Below are positions 1 to 8,071 of a DNA stretch of 64,000 nucleotides, piece after piece (position 1 is the stretch's first letter; each line of letters begins with the position of its first letter). The notes beneath the pieces are model-generated. The model ran no database searches and was not told the origin of the DNA. It saw nothing but the letters and a program-made list of their open reading frames with translations. The DNA is from CAZNPL01 sp964574815 (GTDB lineage Bacteria; Planctomycetota; Phycisphaerae; UBA1845): contig CAZNPL010000032.1 of assembly GCA_964574815.1 (NCBI GenBank), positions 16,913 to 80,912 on the forward strand. The letters are read 5' to 3'. Made by a program: the position numbers and the translations under genes.

Positions 1-2
1 CG

Positions 3-485
3 ACCGCACTCGATGGCTACTGTCCGGTCTGCATCGTCAAGGCGGACAAGCTCGTCAGGGGTACTCCAGCCTATTCGTCGGTATACGACGGCAAGAAGTA
101 CCTGTTCCCGTCCGAGGAGCAGAAGACGATGTTCGACGAGAATCCGGCTGCCTTCGCGCCCGCGATGGGCGGCAACTGCGTCGTCTGCAAGGTGGAGATG
201 AAGAAGGAGGTGCCGGGCAAGCCGGACATCCATCTGGTGTACAACGGACGTCTGTACCTTTTTCCGTCCGAAAAGCAGCTCAAGATGTTCAAGGCCGACC
301 CGGAGAAGTACGCCGACGCCGATCTCGCGCTGAACGGTAATTGTCCGGTCTGCAAAGTCGATTTGAAGAAGGACGTCAAGGGCAAGCCGGAGATCGCATA
401 CGACTACCACGGAACGCGATACCTGTTTCCGGCCAAGGAGCAGCTCGAAAAGTTCAAGGCGAGCCCTCAGAAGTACGCGAAGTAG
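3..485 (+). CDS. YHS-like triple-repeat metal-binding protein (5' partial)
   Basis: The reading frame is already open at the window start, so the N terminus is missing; 160 residues are visible. It holds three tandem units of about 53 residues. Each starts with a Cys pair (GYCPVC, GNCVVC, GNCPVC), continues through a Lys-rich stretch, and ends with an aromatic YLFPSE/FPAKEQ segment followed by F...P..YA. This is the layout of YHS/TRASH-type domains, which bind soft metals through Cys and often accompany heavy-metal or metalloid genes. Seen: the repeats and Cys pairs. Inferred: metal or arsenic binding, from the arsenic cluster downstream. The specific ligand cannot be told. A G-bulged hairpin (503-532) follows the stop. 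Confidence 0.75.
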   Translation, partial: TALDGYCPVCIVKADKLVRGTPAYSSVYDGKKYLFPSEEQKTMFDENPAAFAPAMGGNCVVCKVEMKKEVPGKPDIHLVYNGRLYLFPSEKQLKMFKADPEKYADADLALNGNCPVCKVDLKKDVKGKPEIAYDYHGTRYLFPAKEQLEKFKASPQKYAK

Positions 486-502
486 TGGGTTGGTACAGCT
501 GG

Positions 503-532
503 CCGCCGGTGAAACGGGCCGGTTCACGGCGG
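503..532 (+). terminator. Hairpin after the YHS gene
   Basis: An 11-base arm (503-513) pairs with a 10-base arm (523-532), leaving one bulged G and a 9-base loop. It lies 18 bases after the YHS stop codon. There is no T run, so it may be an RNA-stabilising or processing hairpin rather than an intrinsic terminator. Confidence 0.35.
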
Positions 533-632
533 TTCGGAAAGTGGATGAACGGCGTGCGACGCTTTAGAGGACTTCCAGCGTAGGAAGTACGGGCGCGTCA
601 CGCGTGCCAACTGATCGTCGAAGGAGTGGACC

Positions 633-1181
633 ATGTATCGAATGAAAAAGCAGAACCCCCTCACGGGCCTGGCTGTTGGCGGTGCTTACGTCAGTCTTGT
701 CACGGTTCTGACATGGCTCGCAACCGGCGGTTGCACCAGCACCGCGGCGCCGCCTGGAACGACGGGATCGCCATCGCCCACGGGTGATCAGCTCTTCACG
801 CTGATCACCGAGACCGATCCGTATCAGCAATGGGCGCAGTTCTCCGACCGGGAGGGCACGCTGCCCAGCGTGCTGCCGCATGGCCCGATGTCGCGCGTGT
901 TCATCAATGGCGAGGTCGAGTCGGCTCTGACCGACTTCGCGGGCCAACTTCCGGACGGTTCCATCATCGTGAAGGAGAACGTTGGGACCAGTCCGGAGGT
1001 TACCGAGGCGGCGCTTACCGTGATGTGGAAAGTCGCTGGCTTCGATCCGCCGAACAATGACTGGTTCTGGGCCAATGTAACCCCTGACGGTGAGATCGTC
1101 GCGGAAGGCAAGGTGCAGAGTTGCACGGTATGTCATGGCGGCGTTAGCGGCAATGACTTTGTCTTTGTGCACCGATTTTGA
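633..1181 (+). CDS. Cytochrome P460-like c-type heme lipoprotein
   Basis: The protein has 182 residues. The ATG follows a good GAAGGAG ribosome binding site. A Lys-rich start and hydrophobic segment end at C34 in an ATGGC lipobox-like context, so it is probably an exported lipoprotein. The mature part carries the P460 pattern: LPDGSIIVKEN around residues 106-116, then a hydrophobic VMWKVAGFDP stretch, DWFWANVTPDG, and the c-type heme motif C164-T-V-C167-H168 near the C terminus. Family knowledge: P460 proteins are periplasmic heme proteins, some oxidising hydroxylamine, many of unknown substrate. Here the role is unknown. Its place just before arsM hints at extracytoplasmic redox chemistry tied to the arsenic pathway, which is inference only. 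Confidence 0.75.
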   Translation: MYRMKKQNPLTGLAVGGAYVSLVTVLTWLATGGCTSTAAPPGTTGSPSPTGDQLFTLITETDPYQQWAQFSDREGTLPSVLPHGPMSRVFINGEVESALTDFAGQLPDGSIIVKENVGTSPEVTEAALTVMWKVAGFDPPNNDWFWANVTPDGEIVAEGKVQSCTVCHGGVSGNDFVFVHRF

Positions 1182-1204
1182 ACGTGCGGTGCGACGGCGC
1201 GCCC

Positions 1205-1288
1205 GGAAGTCGGCGGCGCGAGGATGAGTTCAAACATACGGGACGGAGAGCCGCGAGGTGGCCGACTTCCATGCGGCTCTTCCGTCCC
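1205..1288 (+). promoter_or_regulatory. Structured leader before arsM with potential pseudoknot
   Basis: A 15-bp stem with one bulged T is formed by 1240-1254 and 1273-1288, enclosing an 18-base loop (1255-1272). Ten bases of that loop (1261-1270) are perfectly complementary to an upstream element at 1205-1214. Loop pairing with an upstream arm would make a pseudoknot or a competing fold. The whole structure ends 58 bases before the arsM start. A second small hairpin (CAGGC/GCCTG, 1292-1305) follows. No known riboswitch class was recognised. Confidence 0.45.
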
Positions 1289-1346
1289 GAACAGGCGACC
1301 GCCTGCCGCGCCACCGCGGATGATTCGTGAGCCAAGGAACCAGTTT

Positions 1347-2564
1347 ATGCATTCGACAGTGACCGATATTTCCAAGTTGCATGTGAGGAACGCGTCCCCC
1401 GTGAACGACGTGGAACGCTCCGTCGTTGAGCGATACGCACAGGCCGCCCAGACGGTTGAGCCCGGCCTATGTTGCCCGACCTCCAATTACGACATCGCGC
1501 TTCTTGAGAAATTGCCCCGCGAGATCATCGAGACGGATTACGGTTGCGGTGATCCCTCCACCCACGCAAACGTCGGCGAGACGGTTCTCGACCTTGGCTC
1601 CGGGTCAGGCAAGGCCTGCTACGTTCTTTCGCAGAAAGTCGGCGGCCAGGGGCGCGTCATCGGCGTGGACATGAACGACGCCATGCTCGCGTTGGCCCGC
1701 AAGTACCAGGACGAAATGACCCGCCGAATCGGGTACGCGAACGTGCGATTCGTCAAGGCCCGTATTCAAGATATGGCCCTGGACCTGGAACGAGTGGACG
1801 CCTGGCTGCGCGATCATCCGATCGCAACCTGCGAAGGGCTGGCGCCCTTCGAGGCGGAGTGCGATCGACTCCGGCGTGAATCGCCGGCAGTCGCCTCGGA
1901 GAGCGTGGACGTTGTGGTCTCCAATTGTGTCCTGAATCTCGTACGTCCGGCGGACAAGGTCCGCCTGTTCGGCGAGATGCACCGTGTGCTGAAGCGCGGC
2001 GGCCGGGTCGTCATTTCGGATATCGTCTGCGACGAGGACCCGACGTCGTCCATCGTCAACGATCCCGAACTTTGGAGCGGGTGCATCGCCGGCGCGTTTC
2101 GCGAGGATCGTTTTCTTGAGCACTTCGAGCAGGCCGGTTTCTACGGCGTTGAAATCGTGGCTCGTCAGGAAAAGCCGTGGCAGGTGATCGACGGAATCGA
2201 GTTTCGCTCCATGACGGTTCGAGCCTACAAGGGCAAGGAAGGGCCCTGCCTGGAGCGGAGCCAAGGGGTGATCTTTCGCGGGCCCTGGAAGTCCGTGCGT
2301 GACGACGACGGGCACACGTTGCACCGCGGGAAGCGCACGGCCGTGTGCGACAAGACGTTTCAGATTCTGACGGATCCGTCAGGGCCGTATGCGGGAGATG
2401 TACTCGCCGTGCCGCCTATCTCAGAAGTGCCGCTCGACGCGGCCGAGCCGTTTGACTGCAAGGGCTCCGCGTTCCGCGATCCGCGCCAGACCAAGGGGCT
2501 GGAGTACCGGGAGACCCGGCTGGCTTCCGGTTCCGCGTGCTGCGAGGGTGAAGATTGTTGCTGA
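1347..2564 (+). CDS. arsM: ArsM-type arsenite S-adenosylmethionine methyltransferase
   Basis: ArsM enzymes transfer methyl groups from SAM to trivalent arsenic bound by Cys thiolates. The 405-residue protein has Cys42-Cys43 in the early CCPTSNYD motif and Cys67 in YGCGDPS. The SAM-binding motif I is LDLGSGSGKACY (81-92), the post-I acidic motif is GVDMND, and VVSNCVLNL and SGCIAGAF match the conserved catalytic Cys positions of the family. A C-terminal extension of about 120 residues ends in a Cys-rich CCEGEDCC tail, probably for metalloid binding or transfer. The ATG at 1347 was chosen over more upstream starts because it has an AAGGA site about 8 bases away and upstream residues look random. 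Methylation to dimethylarsenic would supply the substrate of ArsS downstream. Confidence 0.88.
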   Translation: MHSTVTDISKLHVRNASPVNDVERSVVERYAQAAQTVEPGLCCPTSNYDIALLEKLPREIIETDYGCGDPSTHANVGETVLDLGSGSGKACYVLSQKVGGQGRVIGVDMNDAMLALARKYQDEMTRRIGYANVRFVKARIQDMALDLERVDAWLRDHPIATCEGLAPFEAECDRLRRESPAVASESVDVVVSNCVLNLVRPADKVRLFGEMHRVLKRGGRVVISDIVCDEDPTSSIVNDPELWSGCIAGAFREDRFLEHFEQAGFYGVEIVARQEKPWQVIDGIEFRSMTVRAYKGKEGPCLERSQGVIFRGPWKSVRDDDGHTLHRGKRTAVCDKTFQILTDPSGPYAGDVLAVPPISEVPLDAAEPFDCKGSAFRDPRQTKGLEYRETRLASGSACCEGEDCC

Positions 2565-2627
2565 CGAGTCGAAGGAATAGGTCTAGAGGACTCCGGGCGA
2601 CGTGCCCGAAGAAAGCGAGAGGTTTCG

Positions 2628-3209
2628 ATGAACTGTGCATGTGACGTGAATTCAGGCCGCTGGCGAAAGACGGTCAACCCGGTCGTCGCGCTGGCCATAC
2701 TGGCTGCGCCACTTCTGGGCGCTGTGCTGTACCTGCGATCCGGCGGCGAGTGCAACGCGTGCCATGCGGCCGCTGCATCCGCCGATCCTCCGCCTTCGGG
2801 CGACCTGCCCGGCTGGAGCCTCGTTTCTGCATCCAGGCTGGACGGCAGCCGCTTTGAGATGGTGGAGCTGGGCGGCAAACCCGCGGTCCTCTACTTCTGG
2901 GCGACTTGGTGTCCCCAATGCCGAGTACAGCGCGACGTGCTGAACAAGCTCGGCGGCGAATGGGCCGACCGAGTCCGGATCGTGGCGCTGTCGGTAGACG
3001 ATGAGGCCTTTGCGGTGGGCCGCTATCTCGAAGGCCATGTCCGACTATCCCACGAGCTGCGCGCGTCGCCTGAACTGCTCGCGCTGTTTCATGTGGAAGC
3101 GTTGCCGACGCTGGCAGTCATTGACGCCGAGGGCGAGGTGCGTACCGTCTCCGCGGGGCCGATGGACGCCGAGCAGTTGCGCAGCGTTGTTGAACCCCTG
3201 TTGAAGTGA
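2628..3209 (+). CDS. Membrane-anchored TlpA/ResA-like thioredoxin
   Basis: The 193-residue protein has one N-terminal transmembrane segment (about 17-36). A CNACH motif (42-46) just outside the membrane could be a c-type heme site, but no other heme evidence exists. A thioredoxin fold follows with the active site WCPQC (C95, C98) after the strand AVLYFWAT. The cis-Pro motif (LPTLAVID) and final helix are present, so the domain looks complete. TlpA-type proteins keep extracytoplasmic thiols reduced. In this cluster it may supply electrons to the P460 protein or to Cys-bound arsenic. It sits between arsM and the phosphate permease on the same strand. Confidence 0.82.
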   Translation: MNCACDVNSGRWRKTVNPVVALAILAAPLLGAVLYLRSGGECNACHAAAASADPPPSGDLPGWSLVSASRLDGSRFEMVELGGKPAVLYFWATWCPQCRVQRDVLNKLGGEWADRVRIVALSVDDEAFAVGRYLEGHVRLSHELRASPELLALFHVEALPTLAVIDAEGEVRTVSAGPMDAEQLRSVVEPLLK

Positions 3210-3245
3210 CTCTGGTTCTGTCAACAGAACGATAGGGAGAATGTT

Positions 3246-4385
3246 TTGATTCTTGCGCTGCTCATCCTCGCCGTTTTCTGGCTCGCGTACAGCAACGGAG
3301 CTAACGACAACTTCAAGGGCGTGGCCACCCTCTTCGGCAGCGGCACGCTGACGTTCCGGTCAGCGCTCTGCGGGTCCACGGCGGCTACGTTGGCTGGAAG
3401 CGTTCTGTCCATCGCCCTTGCCGGTTCCCTGGCCGAGTCGTTCAGCGGCAGGGGACTCGTCCAACCGGAGTTAGGGAACAGCGGTGTGCTTCTGATCGCG
3501 GTGGCCGCCGCGGGCGCCGTGACGATTCTGCTTGCCACGGCGCTGGGGATGCCGACCTCCACGACGCACGCCCTGACCGGGGCGCTGGCGGGCATCGCCC
3601 TGATCGCGAGTCCCGGTTTTTCGGGTTTCTCGAATCTGGTGGCGGAGTTCCTGGTACCCCTTCTCGTCAGTCCCCTCCTCGCGATCGTCGCAGCATCTAC
3701 CCTGTACGTACTCTTTCATCGCTTCCGTATCGCGTACGGTATCTCCCGCGACACATGTGTCTGTGCTGGCGAATGTGCGCCGGTGCCGGTGCGGTTGGGC
3801 ATGGACGGCTCGGCCATCATGGCCGTGCCGCTGGACGGCGGACCAAGCTTCATGATCGGGTCTGAGCAAGATTGCGTCGAGCGCTATGACGGTTGCGTCG
3901 TGGGGATCGGCGCACAAGTGGCTGTCGATAGCGTCCACACGCTCAGCGGCCTTGCGGTTTGCTTCGCCCGCGCCGTGAACGATACGCCGAAGATCGCGGC
4001 GTTGCTCCTGGCCGCCGGTGCGGCCGGAGCCGTGGGCGCTGGCTGGAAGCTCGGACTCGTTGCGGTGGCGATGGCGCTCGGCGGAATCCTCAGTGCCCGC
4101 AAAGTCGCCGAGACCATGAGCAAGCGAATCACCGATCTGAACCCCGGCCAGGGGCTGACTAGTAGCCTGGTAACGGCTTTTCTCGTGTTGATCGCATCGC
4201 GCTTTGGCGTGCCCGTTTCCACGACGCATGTTTCCTGTGGGTCGATCTTCGGGATCGGCATGGTCAGCGGGACGGCACGGTGGCGAACCATCGGCCAGAT
4301 TCTGTTGACTTGGGTCACAACGCTGCCGATGGGCGCCCTTCTCGGTGCGGGCATGTATTGGATTCTCAGCGGAATGCAAGGATAG
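3246..4385 (+). CDS. pit: PiT-family inorganic phosphate permease
   Basis: The 379-residue, strongly hydrophobic protein has the two PiT signature repeats: NGANDNFKGVATLFGSGTL near the N terminus and RAVNDTPKIAALLLA in the second half. Each half also contains a P-[TV]-STTH motif, in MPTSTTHALTG and VPVSTTHVSCG. PiT carriers import metal-phosphate with protons and also take up arsenate. Translation most likely starts at TTG (3246), because the nearby ATG at 3241 opens a frame that stops after two codons; AGGGAG lies about 8 bases upstream of the TTG. The gene ends 4 bases before arsS, so the two are likely co-translated. Arsenate or phosphate supply to the pathway is an inference from context. 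Confidence 0.88.
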   Translation: MILALLILAVFWLAYSNGANDNFKGVATLFGSGTLTFRSALCGSTAATLAGSVLSIALAGSLAESFSGRGLVQPELGNSGVLLIAVAAAGAVTILLATALGMPTSTTHALTGALAGIALIASPGFSGFSNLVAEFLVPLLVSPLLAIVAASTLYVLFHRFRIAYGISRDTCVCAGECAPVPVRLGMDGSAIMAVPLDGGPSFMIGSEQDCVERYDGCVVGIGAQVAVDSVHTLSGLAVCFARAVNDTPKIAALLLAAGAAGAVGAGWKLGLVAVAMALGGILSARKVAETMSKRITDLNPGQGLTSSLVTAFLVLIASRFGVPVSTTHVSCGSIFGIGMVSGTARWRTIGQILLTWVTTLPMGALLGAGMYWILSGMQG

Positions 4386-4389
4386 CAAA

Positions 4390-5382
4390 ATGAGCGTCGC
4401 GTTGAACATAGCGCTGCCAGTGGTCGAGCGGGACGAGTTCCAACGATGCATCGAATCCGCAACCGGCGACCCCGTGACGGCCCGAGCGATCGACACGATT
4501 CAGGTCAACATCGGACTCATGTGCGACCTCGCTTGCCGCCACTGCCACGTCGAATCCTCGCCGAAGCGCACCGAGCAGATGGACTGGCCGACTATGATGC
4601 TCGTGCTTCTTGCGGCCCGGCGTGCGGAGGCGAAGGCCCTCGACATCACCGGCGGCGCTCCCGAGATGAGTCCCCATCTTCGGCGATTCATTTCGGTCGC
4701 ACGCTGCCGTGATCTAGGCGTGATGGTGCGCACCAATCTGACGATCATGCTCCGCGAGGGCTTCGAGGATTTTCCGCGGTTCTACGCCGAAAACGCCGTG
4801 CACCTGGTGGCATCGCTGCCATGCTATCTTCCGACCAACGTCGACCGGCAACGTGGGCTGCACGTCTACGAAAAGAGCATCGAGGTGATTCGGCGTCTCA
4901 ATGAGGTGGGCTACGGGACTGATCCCGGGCTCCCGTTGCACCTCGTCTGTAATCCGCAGGGCCTAGCGCTGCCGCCGGACCAGTACAAGTTGGAAGCAGA
5001 CTATCGACGTGAACTTGACCGTCGATTCGGAATCAGGTTCACCCGCTTGATTGCCATCACCAATATGCCCATCGGGCGGTTTCTGCGCGATCTGCGGCGC
5101 GACGGCCAAGACGAACTTTATCTGCAACTGCTTCGAGAGTCGTTCAATCCGGTGACGGTCGAGGGTCTGATGTGCAGGTATCAGGTGCACGTGAGCTGGG
5201 ACGGAACCCTGCACGATTGCGACTTCAACTACGCGCTGCGGATGGGAACGACGACGCCCCGGGCGCGGCACATCCGCGATTTCGATCCGCGTTTGCTCGT
5301 CCATCGCCAGATCGCGACGGGCCCGCACTGTTTCGGCTGCACGGCCGGGCAAGGCTCGTCCTGCGGAGGGGCGTTGGCGTAA
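4390..5382 (+). CDS. arsS: ArsS-type radical SAM protein of arsenosugar biosynthesis
   Basis: The 330-residue protein has the radical SAM cluster motif C45-x3-C49-x2-C52 (MCDLACRHC). The C-terminal domain carries LMCRYQVHVSWDG, LHDCDFNYAL and the ending HCFGCTAGQGSSCGG, which match the rSAM family TIGR04167 (also called DUF3641) that is named arsenosugar biosynthesis radical SAM (seleno)protein. In cyanobacteria ArsS, together with ArsM, makes an arsenosugar precursor by adding a 5'-deoxyadenosyl group to dimethylarsenic. Some homologues use Sec at a C-terminal site; here every position is Cys, so this copy is not a selenoprotein. The ATG at 4390 follows AGGATAG and begins 4 bases after the permease stop. 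Confidence 0.9.
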   Translation: MSVALNIALPVVERDEFQRCIESATGDPVTARAIDTIQVNIGLMCDLACRHCHVESSPKRTEQMDWPTMMLVLLAARRAEAKALDITGGAPEMSPHLRRFISVARCRDLGVMVRTNLTIMLREGFEDFPRFYAENAVHLVASLPCYLPTNVDRQRGLHVYEKSIEVIRRLNEVGYGTDPGLPLHLVCNPQGLALPPDQYKLEADYRRELDRRFGIRFTRLIAITNMPIGRFLRDLRRDGQDELYLQLLRESFNPVTVEGLMCRYQVHVSWDGTLHDCDFNYALRMGTTTPRARHIRDFDPRLLVHRQIATGPHCFGCTAGQGSSCGGALA

Positions 5383-5397
5383 TAGGAACTGCGAACC

Positions 5398-6276
5398 ATG
5401 ACGCGATTTGACACAACGAGCGAAGCAGAGCCAAGAATTGACGAAGCCGTGCCCGACACGATTACCTCCGACGCATGGAGCAACGCCACGCTGATTGGCC
5501 GCGCCGACATCACGGAGGAACTGAGCATATTCCGCGTTCGCGCGGACGGTCCGCTTTTCCCGTTTCAGGCCGGTCAGTACGGAGTGCTGGGCCTGCCTGT
5601 CGGCACGCCGCGATGCGCTGGCGCGGAAGTAGACGATGCCCCAAACGGTGACCCCGCGAAACTCGTGCGCCGCGCTTACTCCATCGCCTCCTCGTCCCGG
5701 GTGAACGAGTACGTGGAGTTCTACATCACGCTGGTAGGCTCCGGGGCCTTGACCCCACGGTTGTGGTGTCTGCGCGAAGGCGGTCGCCTGTGGTTGGGAC
5801 CCAAGGCGAAAGGACATTTCACGATGGAAGGGGTCCCGATGGACAAGAACGTGGTGCTGGTCGGCACGGGCACGGGCTTAGCACCGTACATGTCGATGAT
5901 TCGCGAGCACCATCGGTGCAACCAGGGCCGGCGGTTCATTGTCGTGCATGGGGCCCGCTATGAACGGGATCTGGGATATCGTGACGAACTTGAGACGCTG
6001 GGTCGTGACTGCTCCACCATCGTCTACTTGCCGACCGTGAGTCGAACCGGCTCCAGTGACGGATGGACCGGTCACGTCGGGCGCGTCCAATCGGTGTTCT
6101 CCGACGGCGCGATCGAATCCGCCCTGGGCGGACCGCTATCGCGCGAGTCGACGCATGTTTTCGTGTCGGGGAACCCGGAGATGGTAGAGGATCTTCAACG
6201 GTTGCTGCTTGAGCAAGGGTTTGTACTGCATGCCCCGGCACGACCGGGCACGCTGCACATCGAGCGATACTGGTGA
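5398..6276 (+). CDS. Ferredoxin-NADP reductase family oxidoreductase
   Basis: The 292-residue protein has an FAD domain with RRAYSIASSS (the RxYS flavin motif) and GSGALTPRL, then an NAD(P) domain with NVVLVGTGTGLAPYMSMI, a VHGARYERDLGYRDEL segment, a central WTGHVGRV, and the terminal FVSGNPEMVEDL helix. It ends with an aromatic residue pair (YW), as FNRs that stack on the flavin usually do. Ferredoxin-NADP reductases pass electrons between NADPH and ferredoxin or flavodoxin. An electron supply for the neighbouring radical SAM enzyme ArsS is a plausible job, because radical SAM clusters need one-electron reduction. The gene follows arsS by 15 bases. Confidence 0.85.
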   Translation: MTRFDTTSEAEPRIDEAVPDTITSDAWSNATLIGRADITEELSIFRVRADGPLFPFQAGQYGVLGLPVGTPRCAGAEVDDAPNGDPAKLVRRAYSIASSSRVNEYVEFYITLVGSGALTPRLWCLREGGRLWLGPKAKGHFTMEGVPMDKNVVLVGTGTGLAPYMSMIREHHRCNQGRRFIVVHGARYERDLGYRDELETLGRDCSTIVYLPTVSRTGSSDGWTGHVGRVQSVFSDGAIESALGGPLSRESTHVFVSGNPEMVEDLQRLLLEQGFVLHAPARPGTLHIERYW

Positions 6277-6448
6277 GGTGCGGGTGTGAACAGCGGGAGT
6301 TTTGGCGAGTACACCAGCGATGGTGGGTGTGAGTAAGGATTCCCTGGGTACCCACGACTAATCCGAGAGAGGTGGTATCGCAGCAGGCGCTTCGACGAGA
6401 GAGGCGCGATGCCACCCTGCCGAGGACGACCATCATGCAGCGTCTGAA

Positions 6449-7192
6449 ATGTTCGGAAGTCTGGGGCGGGATCAAAAACGAAGAGATCGATGTGTGCCGC
6501 GCGGATTGACCTTCAGCCTGTTTTCCTCCGCCTGCGACGGCGGCAAGGGCGGCGATGTGTACTTCTGCTCCGTCTGTGGCGGCGACCGCGTCACGCGGGT
6601 GGCGGTCGCGGACGTCGTCGGACACGGCGAGATGGTCAGCGAGATCGGCGCCTGGGTACACGAAGAGCTGGTGGACCACATGGACGATCCGGTTCTGGCG
6701 CACCTGCTGTCGGACCTGAACGGTCGCGTGGCATCTCGCGGCCTTGAGGCCATGACAACGGCGCTTGTTCTCTCATTCGACGCCGTGGAGCTTCGACTGG
6801 AATACGGATACGCTGGGCATCCCCCGGTCTTCCTGCGTCGGCAAAGGAATTGGTCTGAACTGCCGAATGCCCCGGGGAGGGGACGGCAGAACCTCCCGTT
6901 TGGTGTGGACCGAAGCTGTCCCTACCAGACGACGGCCCTGAAGCTCAGGCCGAGTGACCTGCTGTTGCTTTACACGGACGGTATGCTCGAAGCGCAAGCT
7001 CCGGGCGGTGCACAGTACGGAGAGGACCGCTTCCGATCCCTGCTCAGGCGTGCGACGAATGGGACACCCGTCGACCTGAAGACGCAGTTGCTCACGAGCC
7101 TGCGATCGTGGACGAGGGGCTGTTTGAATCACGATGACGTGACGCTGATGGCCATTGAGATCAACGGTCAAGGGGGAGCCCGTGTTGAGTAG
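6449..7192 (+). CDS. SpoIIE/PP2C-type Ser/Thr phosphatase, N terminus probably frameshifted
   Basis: The 247-residue frame matches the PPM/SpoIIE fold: GGKGGDVYFCSVCGGD, VAVADVVGHGE (metal-binding Asp), TALVLSFD, YAGHPPVFLRR, LLLLYTDGMLEA and NHDDVTLMAIEI (final metal Asp pair). These enzymes dephosphorylate anti-sigma antagonists or other proteins. The start is uncertain. A better N terminus, MQRLKCSEVWGG..., begins at 6435 in another frame and ends at 6507. The two join well if the TG repeat at 6492-6496 carries one extra TG. So the gene is either broken, mis-sequenced, or starts within the second frame. It sits between the reductase and a protease gene that overlaps its end by 11 bases. 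Confidence 0.78.
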   Translation: MFGSLGRDQKRRDRCVPRGLTFSLFSSACDGGKGGDVYFCSVCGGDRVTRVAVADVVGHGEMVSEIGAWVHEELVDHMDDPVLAHLLSDLNGRVASRGLEAMTTALVLSFDAVELRLEYGYAGHPPVFLRRQRNWSELPNAPGRGRQNLPFGVDRSCPYQTTALKLRPSDLLLLYTDGMLEAQAPGGAQYGEDRFRSLLRRATNGTPVDLKTQLLTSLRSWTRGCLNHDDVTLMAIEINGQGGARVE

Positions 7193-8057
7193 GTCGGGGA
7201 AACTGGACATCCGTGCGGGCGCGGAAGCGAGTACGACGGAGTGCCTTTGGCCAGAAGATGATCACAGGATCAAGCAACGATGGGCGATTCCGCGCCCTGC
7301 AACGCGACTTCTTGCCACCGCACTTATCGTATGCGCGGGCGTGGGATGTCGATCCGGTCATGGCGCTACCCGCGTGCGACACCTCGCCGAGCCGGAGTCG
7401 TTTGAGACGGCTCCCGTCGGATCGCATAGAGTAGGCCACGCCCACGGAACGTGCGACCTGTGCGATCTGTACTACAAGACCCGCGACCATGTCGTACTCG
7501 TTCGCACGAATGCAGGTCTTGGGGCCGGCATCGTAGTGACAACGTCGGGAACAATTCTCACAAACGCCCACGTGGTCGGCGAAGACGCTGCACCAGTGAT
7601 CGAGACCTACAGCGGAGATACGTTGGCTGGGCGTGCGCTGAAGTCCGACGCTGCGAGGAATCTGGCCCTTGTGGCCGTCGACGAGCCGACCCTACGTTGG
7701 GACCCGATGCCGGTCGAACCCTGCCCGCTCCCGGAAGTCGGCAGCGATGTGTACGTCATAGGCCACCCCGTCGGATTGGGATGGACCGTCACTCGGGGCG
7801 TCGTTTCGGCAACGCGGACAGCGGGCGAAATCGCTCCGATTCCGCTCATCCAGACCGACGCCGCGATCTCGCCGGGGAATTCGGGCGGGCCGCTGCTGGA
7901 CCGCGGCGGACATCTACTCGGCGTTGTCTCGCGCAAGCTCGCGGGTCCGGGTATTGAAAGTGTCGGTTTTGCCATTCCCGCGTTGGTAGCGGCCAGCTTT
8001 CTTGCGGAGACCCCGGATTCAAAACCCGGCTCAGCAGGAACTTCCAGTGGCTTATGA
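7182..8057 (+). CDS. Trypsin-like (HtrA-type) serine protease lipoprotein
   Basis: The 291-residue protein has a hydrophobic segment ending at C56 in AGVGC, so it is probably an exported lipoprotein. The protease domain has the catalytic His in TNAHVV (H130) and the nucleophile Ser in GNSGGPLLD (S234). The Asp of the triad, normally in a D-[LIV]-A-[LIV] motif, is replaced by Asn160 (ARNLALV). A CDLC pair lies at 91-94. No PDZ domain follows. The GTG at 7182 was chosen because AGGGGGAG lies just upstream and the start overlaps the phosphatase gene by 11 bases, as in coupled translation. Activity is uncertain because of the Asn. Confidence 0.8.
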   Translation: MLSRSGKLDIRAGAEASTTECLWPEDDHRIKQRWAIPRPATRLLATALIVCAGVGCRSGHGATRVRHLAEPESFETAPVGSHRVGHAHGTCDLCDLYYKTRDHVVLVRTNAGLGAGIVVTTSGTILTNAHVVGEDAAPVIETYSGDTLAGRALKSDAARNLALVAVDEPTLRWDPMPVEPCPLPEVGSDVYVIGHPVGLGWTVTRGVVSATRTAGEIAPIPLIQTDAAISPGNSGGPLLDRGGHLLGVVSRKLAGPGIESVGFAIPALVAASFLAETPDSKPGSAGTSSGL

Positions 8058-8071
8058 CGAGGAGCTCAAAT

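Noticed and set aside
4390..5382. ArsS as a selenoprotein
   Set aside because: All expected Cys positions, including the C-terminal ones, are encoded by Cys codons, with no in-frame TGA.
6507..6509. TGA at the end of the MQRLKCSEVWGG frame as a third Sec codon
   Set aside because: The sequence after the TGA in that frame does not match the phosphatase; the family continues in another frame, so a frameshift is the better explanation.
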